This document shows, in pieces, positions 48,249 to 60,189 of a DNA stretch of 64,000 nt. The position numbers and the translations under genes were made by a program. The notes beneath the pieces were generated by a model, which had not been told where the DNA came from, did not search any database, and saw only the letters and a list, made by a program, of their open reading frames with translations. Numbering within the stretch: the first letter of the stretch is position 1; each line of letters begins with the position of its first letter. The DNA comes from Punica granatum (taxonomy: Eukaryota > Streptophyta > Magnoliopsida > Myrtales > Lythraceae), in contig NC_045128.1 of assembly GCF_007655135.1 (NCBI RefSeq), positions 43,847,885-43,911,884 on the forward strand. Reading direction: 5' to 3'.

Positions 48249-49521
48249 CTACTGCTTCTTCTTCAAGAGCAGAGGGCCAACATTGTCACCAGTGGCTTTA
48301 TTATGCTTCACATGGCCCCCATCGCACAGTGGGAATGTCCCCGATCTCCAGCACCTACCAAAACCCAAAACATGAACACTCATAGTCGCAGATTCATTGC
48401 ATATATGTGATTTCTAAAATTGAAGCTCAAAAAAAGTATATAGGATGCTCCTCCCCGGTTCCATCCATCTATAAGACAGATGAGATACGACTCAACTAGT
48501 AGGAACTTCGCCTCTAAATTTCCGTCCCTTAAAGACTATACGAGATCAAAGCAAAACCAAGTTAATAATAGGAATCCCATCATACCTGCAAGTCAGTCAG
48601 TCAAACGAATCCCTTTTTTTTTAATTTTTTTTTAATGATGTTCTGTCTAGTTACCAAAGCTTGAAAAGATATCCATAACCTAAAAAATCGAGTCTGTTGC
48701 ATCAACCTGAATCACAAGAAACGATAATAATCGCAAACAATCTAATCATCTGAGCCACTGAGCGAAGACTGCATCCGGAGACAAAACATCATACATGAAC
48801 TATATTAACACGATAGATAGCCCGTCCATTCCACTATGATGGTTAAAAGATATTCGCATTGTTCTGCCATTCCACATACCAAAGAGGCCGCAGATTCCTG
48901 CCAGTGCACACTTTAATTTAACTCAGTCCACTCAGAGGCAGAGACCTCACTGAACAATCTACTTCAGGTTCCCAATTCTTTCAGTTTCAGGTGGGCGAAT
49001 GCGAATGCATGTATTATTAACCGCTTCGAATGGAGAGAGCATGAAGCTCAACGCAGTTTGAAATCCCGAATTTTTTTCCATCATGCAATGCGGAGATCAG
49101 GATTGAGAATTCCATTAAACGGACAATTCTTCTCTCCTATCTTAAGATATCAATACACTGGCGCTCCTCAACAAGCTAGCTAGGCAATCACACGTGCACA
49201 GCTTTAATCCATGGAAGCACACGCAGACATACATCAACAAAAGAAAAGGGGAGTGCATCATGCAATGCGCCGCTGTAAATAAAAAGGTCTCCGAACGGAG
49301 GTTCCCAAAGGCGCGAACCTGCAATAAGCCGTGAGGGGCTTAGAGAGCTCGGTCACCACGACGGAGTCGACAACCTTATCTTCCTCCTTCCTGATCGCCG
49401 TGTTGATGGTTCCCGCCGCCTCAGCCCTGACCACCACCGAACGCCTCGGTCTGGCCCTGTTGGGGACGCTGAGGCCCTGGGAGAAGGCCGCGGAGGAGGG
49501 AACGCTGAGAAGGGACGCCAT
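48249..49521 (-). CDS. NEET: CDGSH iron-sulfur domain protein NEET, plastid/mitochondrial
   Basis: Two exons, 49319-49521 and 48249-48354, split by an intron of about 964 bp that interrupts an arginine codon. They give 102 residues. I chose the ATG at 49521 because it begins a Ser/Arg-rich transit peptide ([10 protein letters not shown]...) like AtNEET; the frame is open further upstream but reads poorly. The 2Fe-2S ligands are present: Cys67, Cys69, Cys78 and His82, within [17 protein letters not shown]. The tail ([20 protein letters not shown]) matches plant NEET. The protein is known to hold a labile [2Fe-2S] cluster and to act in iron, redox and senescence control, mainly in chloroplasts. 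Odd point: the core is CDGGH, with Gly81 where Ser, Ala or Thr is usual. Confidence 0.93.
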
Positions 49522-49970
49522 CGGAAAGTGATCTTCTGAGGAGGTTTCGTCTGGACGCGTGAAGTGAAGGCGATACTGAAGATTAGGTGGTGGGAGGGGA
49601 ACTGAACTTGTGGAGACCACGCGCTCCAGCAATTGCACTTGTAGGTGAAATCGAGCGGCTGAGGTCATCTGATCGTTTCATACGTTACAGCCACTTCACC
49701 CGTTCATCTCCTGCCACAAACAAAAACTGTATTCGACTGCACCATATCGCATCATAGATAGATCTTCCCTTTCTTAAATCGTATCGTACGTAATTCAGCT
49801 CGAGGACCACCCCCACCCGCAATCCATCTTTTGATTAAACGCCGCCCACCCGTCAAATACATTTTACGATTGCACGATCAAAACCGAACGTGCTTACAAT
49901 TCTCAGGAGTTAAATATGTTTGAAGTTTTCAGGTGCTCTTTAAAACCTCAGTTAAATAGAGGATTGGAAA

Positions 49971-50002
49971 TTAAACCCAAAAAAAAAAAAAAAAAAAAAA
50001 AA
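49971..50002 (+). mobile_element. Minimal poly(A) retro-insertion with 13-bp target-site duplication
   Basis: A run of about 24 A preceded by only eight bases (TTAAACCC) is flanked by perfect 13-bp copies AGAGGATTGGAAA (49958-49970 and 50003-50015). This is the signature of target-primed reverse transcription aborted almost at once. It lies between NEET and the ERL gene, about 270 bp past the ERL stop. Confidence 0.7.
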
Positions 50003-50288
50003 AGAGGATTGGAAAATTCTAATCTCCGAAACGGGTTAGTAACAGTTTGCAAGTAAGTTCGGTAGATATCGTTTGCACAAAATTTCCTAAGGGTGGGATA
50101 AGATAAGACCCCTTCCAAAATTCACAAAATTGCTGTAATAAGCGAGTTAAAAAGTCCAAGAACTGTAGCCATTGGGCCCCATTGCTAGCACAGTTGAGGG
50201 AGCCTTTCCCAGCCTTCTCTACTGGTTTTCTGCGAAGACTTGCTAATTTTTTTGTCATAGCTTTAGGTCGTATGCTCAAAAGCCTCCT

Positions 50289-53200
50289 TCAGAAGGTATT
50301 CTTTGAGACGACTTCACGGAATCGTAGGAACCACTGAGCATCAGATGAGTTGTTTTGGTGATTTGTCGTTAGCTGCTGCTGCTGTCCTTGGTTGTCTATC
50401 ACAAACCGGGCATAGTCGATGCGCTTGAGTGGGACCGGAGTAGGCTTCTTAGTAGCTGGAGGTGGAACCAGGGAAACCAGCACCCTAGCGACTTCATGCA
50501 TCGAGGGCCGATCAGAGGGGAGCCGCTTCGTGCACAGAAGGGCGAGTTGGAAAACCTTCTTCACATGGGATATGTCCATGCAAGTGACTGAGACCTCAGG
50601 ATCAACAGCGTCCATTATCGTGTTATCATCGGCCTTGGAAAGTATCTGAGAGGGGAAGCTCGCAATCAGGATGTGTATCTGGGGACATGAGATTATGTAC
50701 TCAATTAAAATTTAAAGGCCGAGTCACATACCATTTGCAGCAGATTGGATTCATTGTCCACCGCCTTCTTGCCAGTTAACAGCTCGAGAAGAACAATGCC
50801 AAAGCTGTAGACATCTGATTTCTCAGTCAACCTTGAAGTGCGAGCATACTCAGGATCGATATAGCCAATCGTTCCGAGAACGTAAGTTGAGGCATGAGTC
50901 TTTGCCGAGGGGATGCACTTTGCAATCCCAAAATCAGAAAGGTGAGCCTCAAAGTTCTCATCCAGCAAGATGTTTGAAGACTTGATGTCCCTGTGGATGA
51001 TTCGCGGGTCGCAGTCATGGTGGAGATATGCAAGCCCTTGAGCAGCTCCCACAGCTATTTTAAGGCGTGTATCCCAATCAAGCTTGACCTTTTTAGAAGG
51101 ACCTACATAGTATAACCAAACGGATGTTTGACAGAAGAGCTAAGAAATATTCAATTATAAGTTCATCAAATTTTATCGAAGAAACTAACCATGAAGAAGA
51201 TCCCACAATGAACCATTCTCCATAAAGTCGTAGAAAAGGAGATTCCCATGAGGAGATAATGCGTAGCCATGGAGGCTGACAATGTTCCTGTGCCTGATAC
51301 TCCCGATAGTTTCAAGCTCAGTCTCGAACTCTTGGGAATTATTCTGATACTGACTGTAAAGTCGTTTTATCGCAATAGGCCGGGAGCTCTTCAACACACA
51401 CTTATAAACTGTACTTGAAGCTCCATATCCAACGATATACTTCTCACTGAAATTCTCAGTTATTCGCATAATATCATCAAAGGTACGAATAGCCATATCC
51501 ATGTGAAGAATAACGAGTTTTGGAGGGCCTGAAAGAAAAAATGTCGCAAAAACTATTCAGATGGGATAAAACAATCAGAGACCAAAGGATAATCGGATAC
51601 TACAGGAATAGAAAATACCATGTATATTTTTACTGGGTTTCTTTACAATGCTTCGCTGTTTTGACTTGTAGATGGCCACCAAGATCATGGAAAACAAAGT
51701 GACGAATCCCAACACCATGCAGATGACAGCAGTTCGGGAGAGAAATGCTGGGGCAAAGAGCACTGGAGAATTTATAACCTCCGCCGTTCAAGATTCAAAA
51801 TGATACGGAGATTTACTAAGATGCTGAACCAGTACCTTGAGATTTCGTCACAGAAGGTCCACATATGGATCCCAACCAATTGCCGCATAGAAAAGCATTT
51901 CCAATGAAGCTGAAGAGAATATCTTTGTCACTGAAATGCAGAACTCACTGATAAACTAGGCAAACATCACCACCTACCTATTAGGCGGAAACCGTGTAAA
52001 GTTGCGATTAGGGGGTATGATGCCCGATAAGTTGTTGTAGGAGACATTTCTGAAACCAGAGAAAGTTGCATCAGATGAAGTATATAATGACAAGTTCAGG
52101 GAAGCAAATGCCAAGAAAACTCACAGAATCAGAAGACTGAAACAATTGGTCAACTGATCGGGAATGTCACCACGCAACTTGTTGTTATTCAAAATCCTGA
52201 AAAAGGGCAAGAAAAATTACATAGAGGATCGGCATCTTATATTTCAAGGCACATGAATTGACAGAATGGTATTTGATCAGAGTACTTCCATAAATGTGCA
52301 ACTTACAGAGATAAGATGTTCTGCAACTGCCCCAGTTCAGCAGGTATGGTGCCGGAGAGATTGTTGAATGACATGTCTCTACATAAGGATTAACAACGAG
52401 AGTGTAAGTTCCAAGAGAAATTAAAGATTGTTGACACATGCAGATAAAACAATTATTTGAATTGAGACTCACATAATCTGTATGCTCCTAAGATTCCCAA
52501 ATCCGGCTGGCAATGGGCCATCAAGATGATTTCTGCTCAGGTTCCTGTTTCAATTCATCCCAGCAATTTATGTTCTGAGCCTAAAAAGTTCAAAAACTAT
52601 TTCACAAACGGTATAAAGATAACATCCTCACAATGTGAGTAGATGTTCCAGTCCACCGATGGAAGGTGGTACAGGTCCTGAGAAATCGTTACTTGAGAGG
52701 TCCCTGCAAAGACAACCTAAAAGTAAGAAATCTGAAAACATGGCCACAGTGCCACATTATGAAGAGCAAGTAGCTTAAGACATACAGTGTATCAAGATTG
52801 ATGATGCGACCCAGATCTGTAGGTATCCTGCCCCTAAAATTGTTTGCTGACAGATTGCTGAAACAGCATCAAGTTAACTGCAATTCAGAGCACCAAACAC
52901 TGCCATATCCACATCAAACAAACTTACAGGTAAGTCAAGCTCCTGAGATTCCGGAACCCTGATGGAATAGATCTGTTCAGGCGATTGCCATGGACGTTGC
53001 TGCAAAGCAAGAAAGTTTTAACTATATCAAGCAAGCAGCTGCAAGTATCTGCATCATATGCACGAGAAAACTAGCACATGGCAAAAATGAAAAGGCATCT
53101 CACAATTGATTCAGTGCCATGCATGAGCTTATGTTATCTGGGATAGGTCCTTCAAGATAGTTGTTGGCCAGGTTCCTGAAACATGTGAAAACAATTGATC

Positions 53201-56200
53201 AGTTTCAATAAAAATAAAGAAGACTCAAGGCCCAGTGGTTGAGGCATAGAACTCCCGGGAGCCATTAAATAAATCTTACATCAAGCATTCAAACAGTTTT
53301 TCCAGGAGAAAAATAAGAGAACTAACAAATTTTGGGTAAACACCTACAATTCAAACAACTGATCAAGCTTCCCAAGTTCTGCTGGAATGGTCCCAGTTAG
53401 GTGATTATCATTCAACTGCCTGCAAACACAAGCTCAGAGTCAGAAACGAAAAGAGAACCCAAATTAAGCCAGAAAGCTATTAGAGCTATTTCAATATAAA
53501 TAATCTCACAAATAGCTTAGTTTTGACATGTTGCCGAGCTCTGGGGGAATAGGACCAGTGAGTTTATTCCCATGGAGGTACCTAACAAAAAATAAAGGGG
53601 GACAAAGTAAGGCAACAGAAAAGGCAAAGGTAAATTCAACGGTAAATTTTAGATATTTGAATGCTCACAATTTGCCAGTAAAAGACAGGTTGCCGAGTAT
53701 GGGGGGAATCGGTCCAACCAACTCATTCTCGCTCAAGTCCCTGAAAACCAAGCAGAAAGAAACATTACCACATTAATTGCAAAGGTTTGCGTCCCTAGTT
53801 GTATGCAAAACTACACAACTTATACAAAACATAATGTTTATACGTACAGAACGGCGAGAGCTTGCATCAAACCAATGACCTCTGGTATTTTCCCTGTTAG
53901 CCTGTTACCCTGCAGTGACCTACAAAGCCAGCAGATAAGCTTGCAAAATTGCTCAGTTCTAATCATAATATGCATCAACAGTCAGCTGACCAGTGCAACA
54001 CACTTGGAAATGAGGAGCAAAAACATAAGCCAGAGAATATGTCTTACAGGGTAGCAACTTGGAGGAAGGCAATGTTGTAAGGGATCTCTCCAGTTATCTG
54101 ATTGTATGAAATATCCCTAATGGCACCCACCGAGCATCATTAATCAATCAATCAACCAAGTGTACATATAGTCTAAAAGAAATCAAAGGAAGGTCTCAAC
54201 TAACATACAAGATTTCAAAGCTCGTACAGTTGCCAATGTTCTCAGGAATGGTACCAGTCAAATTGTTCCCCCTTACATCACTGGAGAGAGTATATTTATA
54301 AGAGAAAATAACATGGATAACCTAAACATATGAATATGGACAGTTTCTTACAAGAACCAAAGTCCTGTCAGCTGGCACATATCGGGAGACAATGTTCCAG
54401 TGAGCAAATTCCCACGTAGGCCACTGAGAACCAAAACAAGCGAAGGTGTTGATTTACAATTTCCTAATAAAACATGCAATAAACAAAAGAAAGGACAACC
54501 ATCAAGGACTTACTAAAATACACACCAAACGTTAATTTAAAATTATTTTTTTCCCTTTGACCATATATTAATCTGATTGCGTTAATACTTACAGGTATTG
54601 CAGAACTTCATTCCAGTAGAGTAGCCGAGGTATCTCACCAGTAAGCAGGTTCCGAGCAAGATCACTAATAGCACAATATAATGAGTCCTTGGCCAAAGAT
54701 ACAAACAGCATACAACAAGCAAGCTTATGCTACTGATGCAAGAAAATTGCTAAGGGCCAGTAAACGTACAGAGTTTTCAGATTAGGAATCTGAGTAACAC
54801 TTGAAGGAATAGGTCCAGTTAACTGGTTGTTCTTCAGGTTCCTGAATAAATTATAAATCAATGGAGAAAATGGTTATCAACAGCCCAAGAATGTAATATA
54901 CAAGGTACAGGAAGGCAACAACAAGCAAAGCGGGAATGAACTCACAAGAATTCAAGCTGCTTAAGGTTGGAAATTGAGTACGGAATATCTCCATAAAGCA
55001 AGTTGTCGGACAAATCCCTGCAATATCATCACCAACTCCCTCTATTTTAAAACAAGATAGCACAGAAAGAGGACCATCCTTTAGTGTAGGGAGGACGATT
55101 TCGAAAACAGCAAAAAACCGCTTACAAGTGTATCAGAGTCGAACAATCTCCAATTTCATCTGGGATTTGACCCGTCAACTTATTCCCCTGGAAATCTCTG
55201 CCATCATCAAAGACGAGGATTTCAGAGCTTAGGAGCAAAACCCATTAGCACATAGGGGCTAACACAGAAAGGGAGTCAAAAGAAACTAGACATACATGGA
55301 CTGCAAGTTCCTAAGATCACCGATGGCAGGGGAAATCTCGCCTCCCAAGTTCAAGTTGGACAGATTCCTGCAAATCAAGAGAAAGAACTCAATATCCCGG
55401 TAACAGCGCAAGGCATTCCGCCAAAGGAAGCTACAATCGTCACCCTTGTAATATACATCTAAACAAAACCAATGGCATTTTAAAGTACTACCAAGCTGCA
55501 TAATGTTTTGCTCGAACGCCTTCAAATGGGTCTTCAACTTATCAACCGTTGGGATATATTATGTCAAGGTCCTAAAGCAAGAACAGCATAAGATAAGAAG
55601 GGAACCCACAGAGAGACGACAGAGAGGCTGAAGTTGTCACAGGCGACACCGCGCCATGAGCAGAAATCCGTGTTGTGCACATCGTCCCAGTCGAGCAGTA
55701 CATTAGCAACGTCGCTGAATGAGGCCTTGACCTTCATCAGTCCTTTGCCTGCAACATTTCGAAAGTTGGGAGCGTTATCATCACGAGTCAAAAATGTGAT
55801 GTGAAGGCTTTACTATACCACAATATATTATTATTAATCAATCATCGATTATTATGGTTATTAACGGAAACTGAAATAAAAGCCGGAAAAAGGTTTGACC
55901 AAAGCAATAAAATATTCCCAGAGACACTGTGCTCCCAAAAAAGTGTTCGTTAGTCAAAACAATTTTATAATAAACAGTAGATTGCGATCAGAGTGATCTC
56001 AGCTTAGTTTTCAACCGCTGAAAGATTATCCCTATCAGCGGTACAGCAAAGAGTGGGTTGAACCCGAAATCTGAGCCCTTTTGGAGTTCAGCTAGCAGAG
56101 TGGGTTCATCATCAGCTTCAATATGCAGTCCTAGTTCGAGACTTTGAGCTCCGCCCCAAGCTACAGTACGGACCAAGTCAGGGAGCGTCATTACCTTCGT

Positions 56201-56312
56201 CAATAAGGGCGGCGGCGAGAGGACAGAAGACGGAAAACACAGCGACTGAGAGCCAGAGCCAGAGGAGGAGCCGGGCATTTCCCCGGTGGCGGAAGAATGT
56301 ATCATCCGCCAT
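50289..56312 (-). CDS. ERL1: LRR receptor-like kinase, ERECTA-LIKE 1 type
   Basis: Twenty-seven exons: 56195-56312, 55610-55748, 55296-55367, 55126-55197, 54946-55017, 54770-54841, 54593-54664, 54352-54423, 54209-54280, 54048-54116, 53848-53919, 53669-53740, 53510-53581, 53348-53419, 53104-53175, 52928-52999, 52786-52857, 52632-52703, 52473-52544, 52307-52378, 52125-52196, 51978-52049, 51836-51909, 51619-51762, 51190-51528, 50732-51102 and 50289-50645. They sum to 2979 nt, 992 residues, with consistent phases. Order: signal peptide, LRRNT, 20 LRRs at one per exon (72 nt, one of 69), a membrane helix (about 600-622), then a kinase with GYGASS (671-676), Lys692, HRD (787-789) and DFG (807-809). 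The C-terminus ([13 protein letters not shown]) is ERL1/ERL2-like rather than ERECTA. Such receptors sense EPF/EPFL peptides with TMM in stomatal patterning and organ growth at the plasma membrane. Confidence 0.95.
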
Positions 56313-56439
56313 TGTAAGAGGACCGGAGCAGAAAGGGAGAATGTCTAAGGGGTATAGAAGAAGAAAAGGAAGAAGGGGAAGAGGAAGAGAGGAATGGCAA
56401 AACGCGTAGTGAAAGAGGGAACTAATGTAAGGATGGGAG

Positions 56440-56760
56440 TCAATCCACTGGTCCTCTCTCTAGCTTGGCCTCTCTGTCAAGGACATACGGATAGAGATGG
56501 GGAGAGAGAGCAGGCGTTTGGCGTGAACTGTAAGGAAGAAGTTGAGCAGAGCTGTTATGAAGAGAGAGAAACAGAGAGAGAGAGTGCATTTGCTGCACAG
56601 AGAGAGACAGCAGGAGGAGGAAGAAGACAGTTAAAGGAAGAACGGGACAGTGATGGAGAAAGAGAGGGGTAAATGTCATTACAAACGGCGGAGACGGGAC
56701 GTTAGTGGAGAGAGAGAGAGAGAGAGACGCACACACAGAGGAAGGAAGGAAGGAGGAGCA
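56440..56760 (-). promoter_or_regulatory. GA/CT-rich leader of the ERL gene
   Basis: Several GAGA runs (56499-56510, 56563-56583, 56597-56608, 56709-56728 on the plus strand; CTCT on the coding strand) lie 130-420 bp upstream of the start codon. Pyrimidine-rich leaders of this kind are usual for plant 5' UTRs and can be bound by BPC factors. No TATA box or start site was fixed. Confidence 0.4.
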
Positions 56761-57052
56761 GAAGAGGCCGTCATTCGTACCGCCGTTTCCCTATGTACTA
56801 ACACTGCACGTCTTGATTTGATGGGATTTATTTATTTATCAATGTTATTTATTTAATTATTACAGTCCTAGGACAGGAATGAGAATTTTCCTGTGCTGTG
56901 GGTGAACTGAAATAATGTGGTTTTTTTTTCCTGATAAATTGTTATGTTATCATAATATGAGCTCTCCGTTGATATTTCAAGAAATTTTTAAACTTTGAGA
57001 GAAAAGAGAAGAAGAAGTAATTTTAACCTTATAACATAATGTAAACTACTCT

Positions 57053-57236
57053 CAACCCTAAGGGGTTCGGCCTAATGATTAATATGCACTCGAGTTTGCA
57101 CCGAGATCCTGGTTCGAATTCCCTTGGGGCCACCGAAACGCCTTTAGCGTAATTACCCTCTCCGTGCGCCGCCGAAGGTTCACAAAGCTCCGAAGATTAG
57201 TCCGACGAAGTCCGGACACAGCGGGTTAGCAAAAAA
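57053..57236 (+). mobile_element. tRNA-derived SINE with 15-bp target-site duplication
   Basis: The tRNA-like head has TTCGGCCTAATGATTAATATG (box A region, from about 57066) and GGTTCGAATTCCC (box B, about 57111-57123). The body ends in an A-tail at 57231-57236. The flanks AATGTAAACTACTCT (57038-57052) and AATGTAAACTATTCT (57237-57251) agree at 14 of 15 positions. The lack of a full cloverleaf rules out a functional tRNA gene. Confidence 0.85.
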
Positions 57237-57699
57237 AATGTAAACTATTCTGAAATATATGATACGGTGCCACTTACAAAATGTTCAATCGACTGCAAAA
57301 AAAAAAAGATTTTTAAAATGTTAGATGTGCTTGCTACATATATGGCGACAATTTATGTGTGCGACCCATTATCCAACTATTGATCAACATAGTTCCCGAA
57401 ATATTATAGAGGAAAAATGAACGTTTGGTATGAGATGAGGTACTTAATTTGAATTACTGGAATCTGATTTTAAATTTCTTGAGTCCACTAGATTTTGTTG
57501 ATACATATTATTGAATATCCAAAATAATTCACTTTTTCACTCAACTTGTGGTATACTTTCCCAACAGAGAGTGTTTTATCTATATTACCAACAAGATTAT
57601 CGCTAATATATGACATTATAAGCTTATACCAAACATGGTAATTTATCAATTCATACCATTAAAAGTGATAATCTATCTAAATAGAAATAAAAATGATTA

Positions 57700-58043
57700 A
57701 TTACGCCATATAGCTAAATGTTTGAAGGAATTTTTAGTTATAGTCCAAACTTGATTTTTTACCTGAGATATCCCAACGTTGACATGTTGATTTCAAATAT
57801 ATCCCGACGCTAATTTTCCGTCTAAAATTGACGGAATTGCACATGTAACACGTTAATTTCACATCTATCCAGACACTTATTACAAAATTAACGTGCCACG
57901 TGTGCAATTCCGTTAATTTTAGACGAAAAGTTAACATCATGATAGATTTGAAACCAACGCATCAATATTTGGATATTTCAAGTAAAAATTTAAGTTTGGG
58001 TTATAACTAAGAATTCTTACAAACGTTAGACTATATGGCGCAA
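57700..58043. mobile_element. Palindromic MITE (MULE-like)
   Basis: The left arm (ACGCCATATAGCTAAATGTTTG, AGTTATAGTCCAAACTT, AGATATCC) is mirrored by the right arm (GGATATTTC, AAGTTTGGGTTATAACT, CAAACGTTAGACTATATGGCG). The centre carries a second mirrored pair, CCGTCTAAAATTGACGGAATT against AATTCCGTTAATTTTAGACG, with an ACGTGCCACGTG segment as in the 17.5-kb MITE. Flanks are A-rich, so the target duplication is unclear. Confidence 0.7.
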
Positions 58044-58502
58044 TTATTCCAAATAGAAAATAGCAGTAAACACAATGGCCGAACCAAGAAATTGATTTGG
58101 ACCTCGTGGAGCATCATTTTTTATTTTATATTACGTGGCCAAGTGCAAAATTCTCCTCGCACGCACTGTGTCGGGAAGGATTGGCGCGTGGAGAAATGTC
58201 TGTAGCGAATCGGTTAGTCCAACTGCGGTGGGTTTTACTATTACCATGCACAAATAATGACGAGACTTTTTTTTTTTTGCGGTCTTGGTGAATTCCCGTT
58301 GTTTACATTTTGATGGCCCAAACAGCAAAATCAATTTCTTGCGCTTCACTCACAAATGAAACGACAGCAGTGCAAATATTCCTTTTAATCCTTCCTCAAA
58401 TTACCATCCTTTTCTCTTTGGTGAAAAGTAAAGTAGCAATAAAATTAGTTAATTCCATCCAATATGTCGGCCCTTATGTAACGAATTAAATTGACAAAGC
58501 AA

Positions 58503-58780
58503 GCTTTGTTTGGTTTTTACGATCAATTTTTAACTTTACTTCACTTATCTTTAAATCAATAATATAATTATTACTTTTTCATTTTTTAAAAATTTTTAAC
58601 CATTCAATTCAATTTTTAATATTAAATTCTTTAAATAATTCATTATTTTTTTTTTCACAATTTAACAACACAATCATTACTTCTCTTAACTATTTATTAC
58701 TTTTTCACATTTTTTTCATAATTCAATAACTCAATCATTACAAACCAATTAAAATCAAAATTTAACCCTAAAACCAAACA
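58503..58780. mobile_element. AT-rich MITE-like element with GTTTGG/CCAAAC ends
   Basis: It begins GTTTGGTTTTTACGATCAAT and ends in a mirrored TAACCCTAAAACCAAAC. The interior repeats AATTCAAT.. CACAATTTAAC-like and TCATTACTT-like units. There is no ORF. The end type resembles the 21.4/35.1/39.8-kb family, but the body differs. Confidence 0.45.
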
Positions 58781-59049
58781 TAAAAAAAATCAAATGACAA
58801 AAACATAAGTATGGAGAGTTAATTTCATATATAAAAATTTAGTACAAATTTAAAGTTTATAAGGAAGTTGAATTCCACATTGTACAAGCTCGAGTTCTTA
58901 AGTGAAGCTTGAATTAACTTAGTTTAAGTCAAACGGAGATCTAATATAGTATTAGAACGATTTTAACACGTCGAAGTGTGGATTCACCAGTATTCATGTG
59001 GAAAAATGAATCCGAAATGAAATCTTTCCTCACCAAGATCTTCCTTTAA

Positions 59050-59280
59050 ATCTGAATTAATCGATCTTCTACTTTTCCTGGTCCCTAAGTCTCTCACACC
59101 AATTTCCTCACTAAACTCTTGTGCTTTGCGTCGCTGTTGTGATAGCCCTGGACCATAAAAATAAGGGCCAGCTGGTCTCCTGCTTTTCCTCGATCTCGAA
59201 GGCTCTCTCATGTGTTTCATCACCAAACTCTCGTGTTTCGCATCACTGTTGTAATATCCTTGAACCATAGAATTAAGGTT
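59050..59280. repeat. Two-copy tandem repeat, period about 113 bp
   Basis: AAACTCTTGTGCTTTGCGTC at about 59113 is matched by AAACTCTCGTGTTTCGCATC at about 59226, and the neighbouring TTTTCCT..CTCTCACA and GGACCATA..AATAAGG modules repeat at the same spacing. The minus-strand 94-residue frame reads the repeat twice and shows no known domain. Confidence 0.6.
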
Positions 59281-59679
59281 ACAACTTACAAGGAGGCTCT
59301 AGAGTTGTTTCCAAGGAATCTCTTCAGTTGCTTTAGTCAGTGTCTTTCTAGGGAGGAGAGGTAAATCACTCGAAGTGAAATAATGAGCTTACCAAAATTA
59401 GCTAAGGGGTGGGTATTTATATATAAATAAATAAAAGAAATCCACAGTGGCCCTTACCAAAAAAAAATCACAATGGCAGTCTCGTGACTCTTGGGCATGT
59501 AGGTTAATGTACGAACTTAGCCTGCTAAACTTGGTGAGAGTTTGTATGGGTCTTGTCTGAGTTGTGGGCTATTATTTAGAGTTCGAGCCCAATGAAGCCT
59601 ACTGAGTTAGTTTGTGGCACAATTGCTTGGAATATGGTTTCGACTGAAGTCCACTATTGGTACCCAAGATAAGGGATTA

Positions 59680-60180
59680 GAGGTTTGTTGCATCTCTGAC
59701 TAGGGAGAAGGCCCCTCGGGCTCTTAACCAAGGTGGAGTGCTAATGGGGCCCCTCTTTCGAGGTGAAGGGCTTGGGGGGGACCCTCATTTGAGGTAAGGG
59801 GCCTACTTATCAGGGCCTTCGTGATCGAGGACATCGTCAAGTCTCAAGTCAACGGGAGAATGGTCAAGCTCCTTGACACCGACGAACTCTTGTTTGGTGG
59901 TAAGGAGCCGAGCTCCTTAACCCCCATGGTGGGGGAAAGGGGCTCAAGCCTTCCTTCTCCGAGAGAGGAGGTCGAGCCCCCTCTCTCGAAGGGAGGGGAT
60001 TAAGCCCCTCGACCCCCTTAAGAGGAGGGGCTCGAGCTTGCTCTCCGAGGAAGGTGGTCGAGCCCCTCGACCCCCTTGGCGATGAGAGTAGGTAGGCGGG
60101 GATTGGGACTTGAGCCCCCTCCCTTGAGTAGGGTGGGGTTCGAGCCCCTTCACCCCTCTGTCTTTGAGTAGGCCTCGGAC
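59680..60180. repeat. GC-rich region with degenerate GAGCCCCTCGACCCCCTT repeats
   Basis: Blocks like GAGCCCCTCGACCCCCTT and AAGGGAGGGG or GAGAGGAGG recur in both orientations between about 59930 and 60150. Overlapping ORFs on both strands are low-complexity readings of the repeat. It may be the LTR or leader of an unrecognised retroelement, but no ends are seen. Confidence 0.45.
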
Positions 60181-60189
60181 ACAAACTCA

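Noticed and set aside
53225..53275. tRNA/SINE head in an intron of the ERL gene (GTGGTTGAGGCATAG)
   Set aside because: Only a box A-like piece is visible; box B, tail and target duplication are missing.
57053..57130. tRNA gene
   Set aside because: Box A and box B are present but the arms do not form a cloverleaf, and an A-tail plus 15-bp target duplication mark a SINE.
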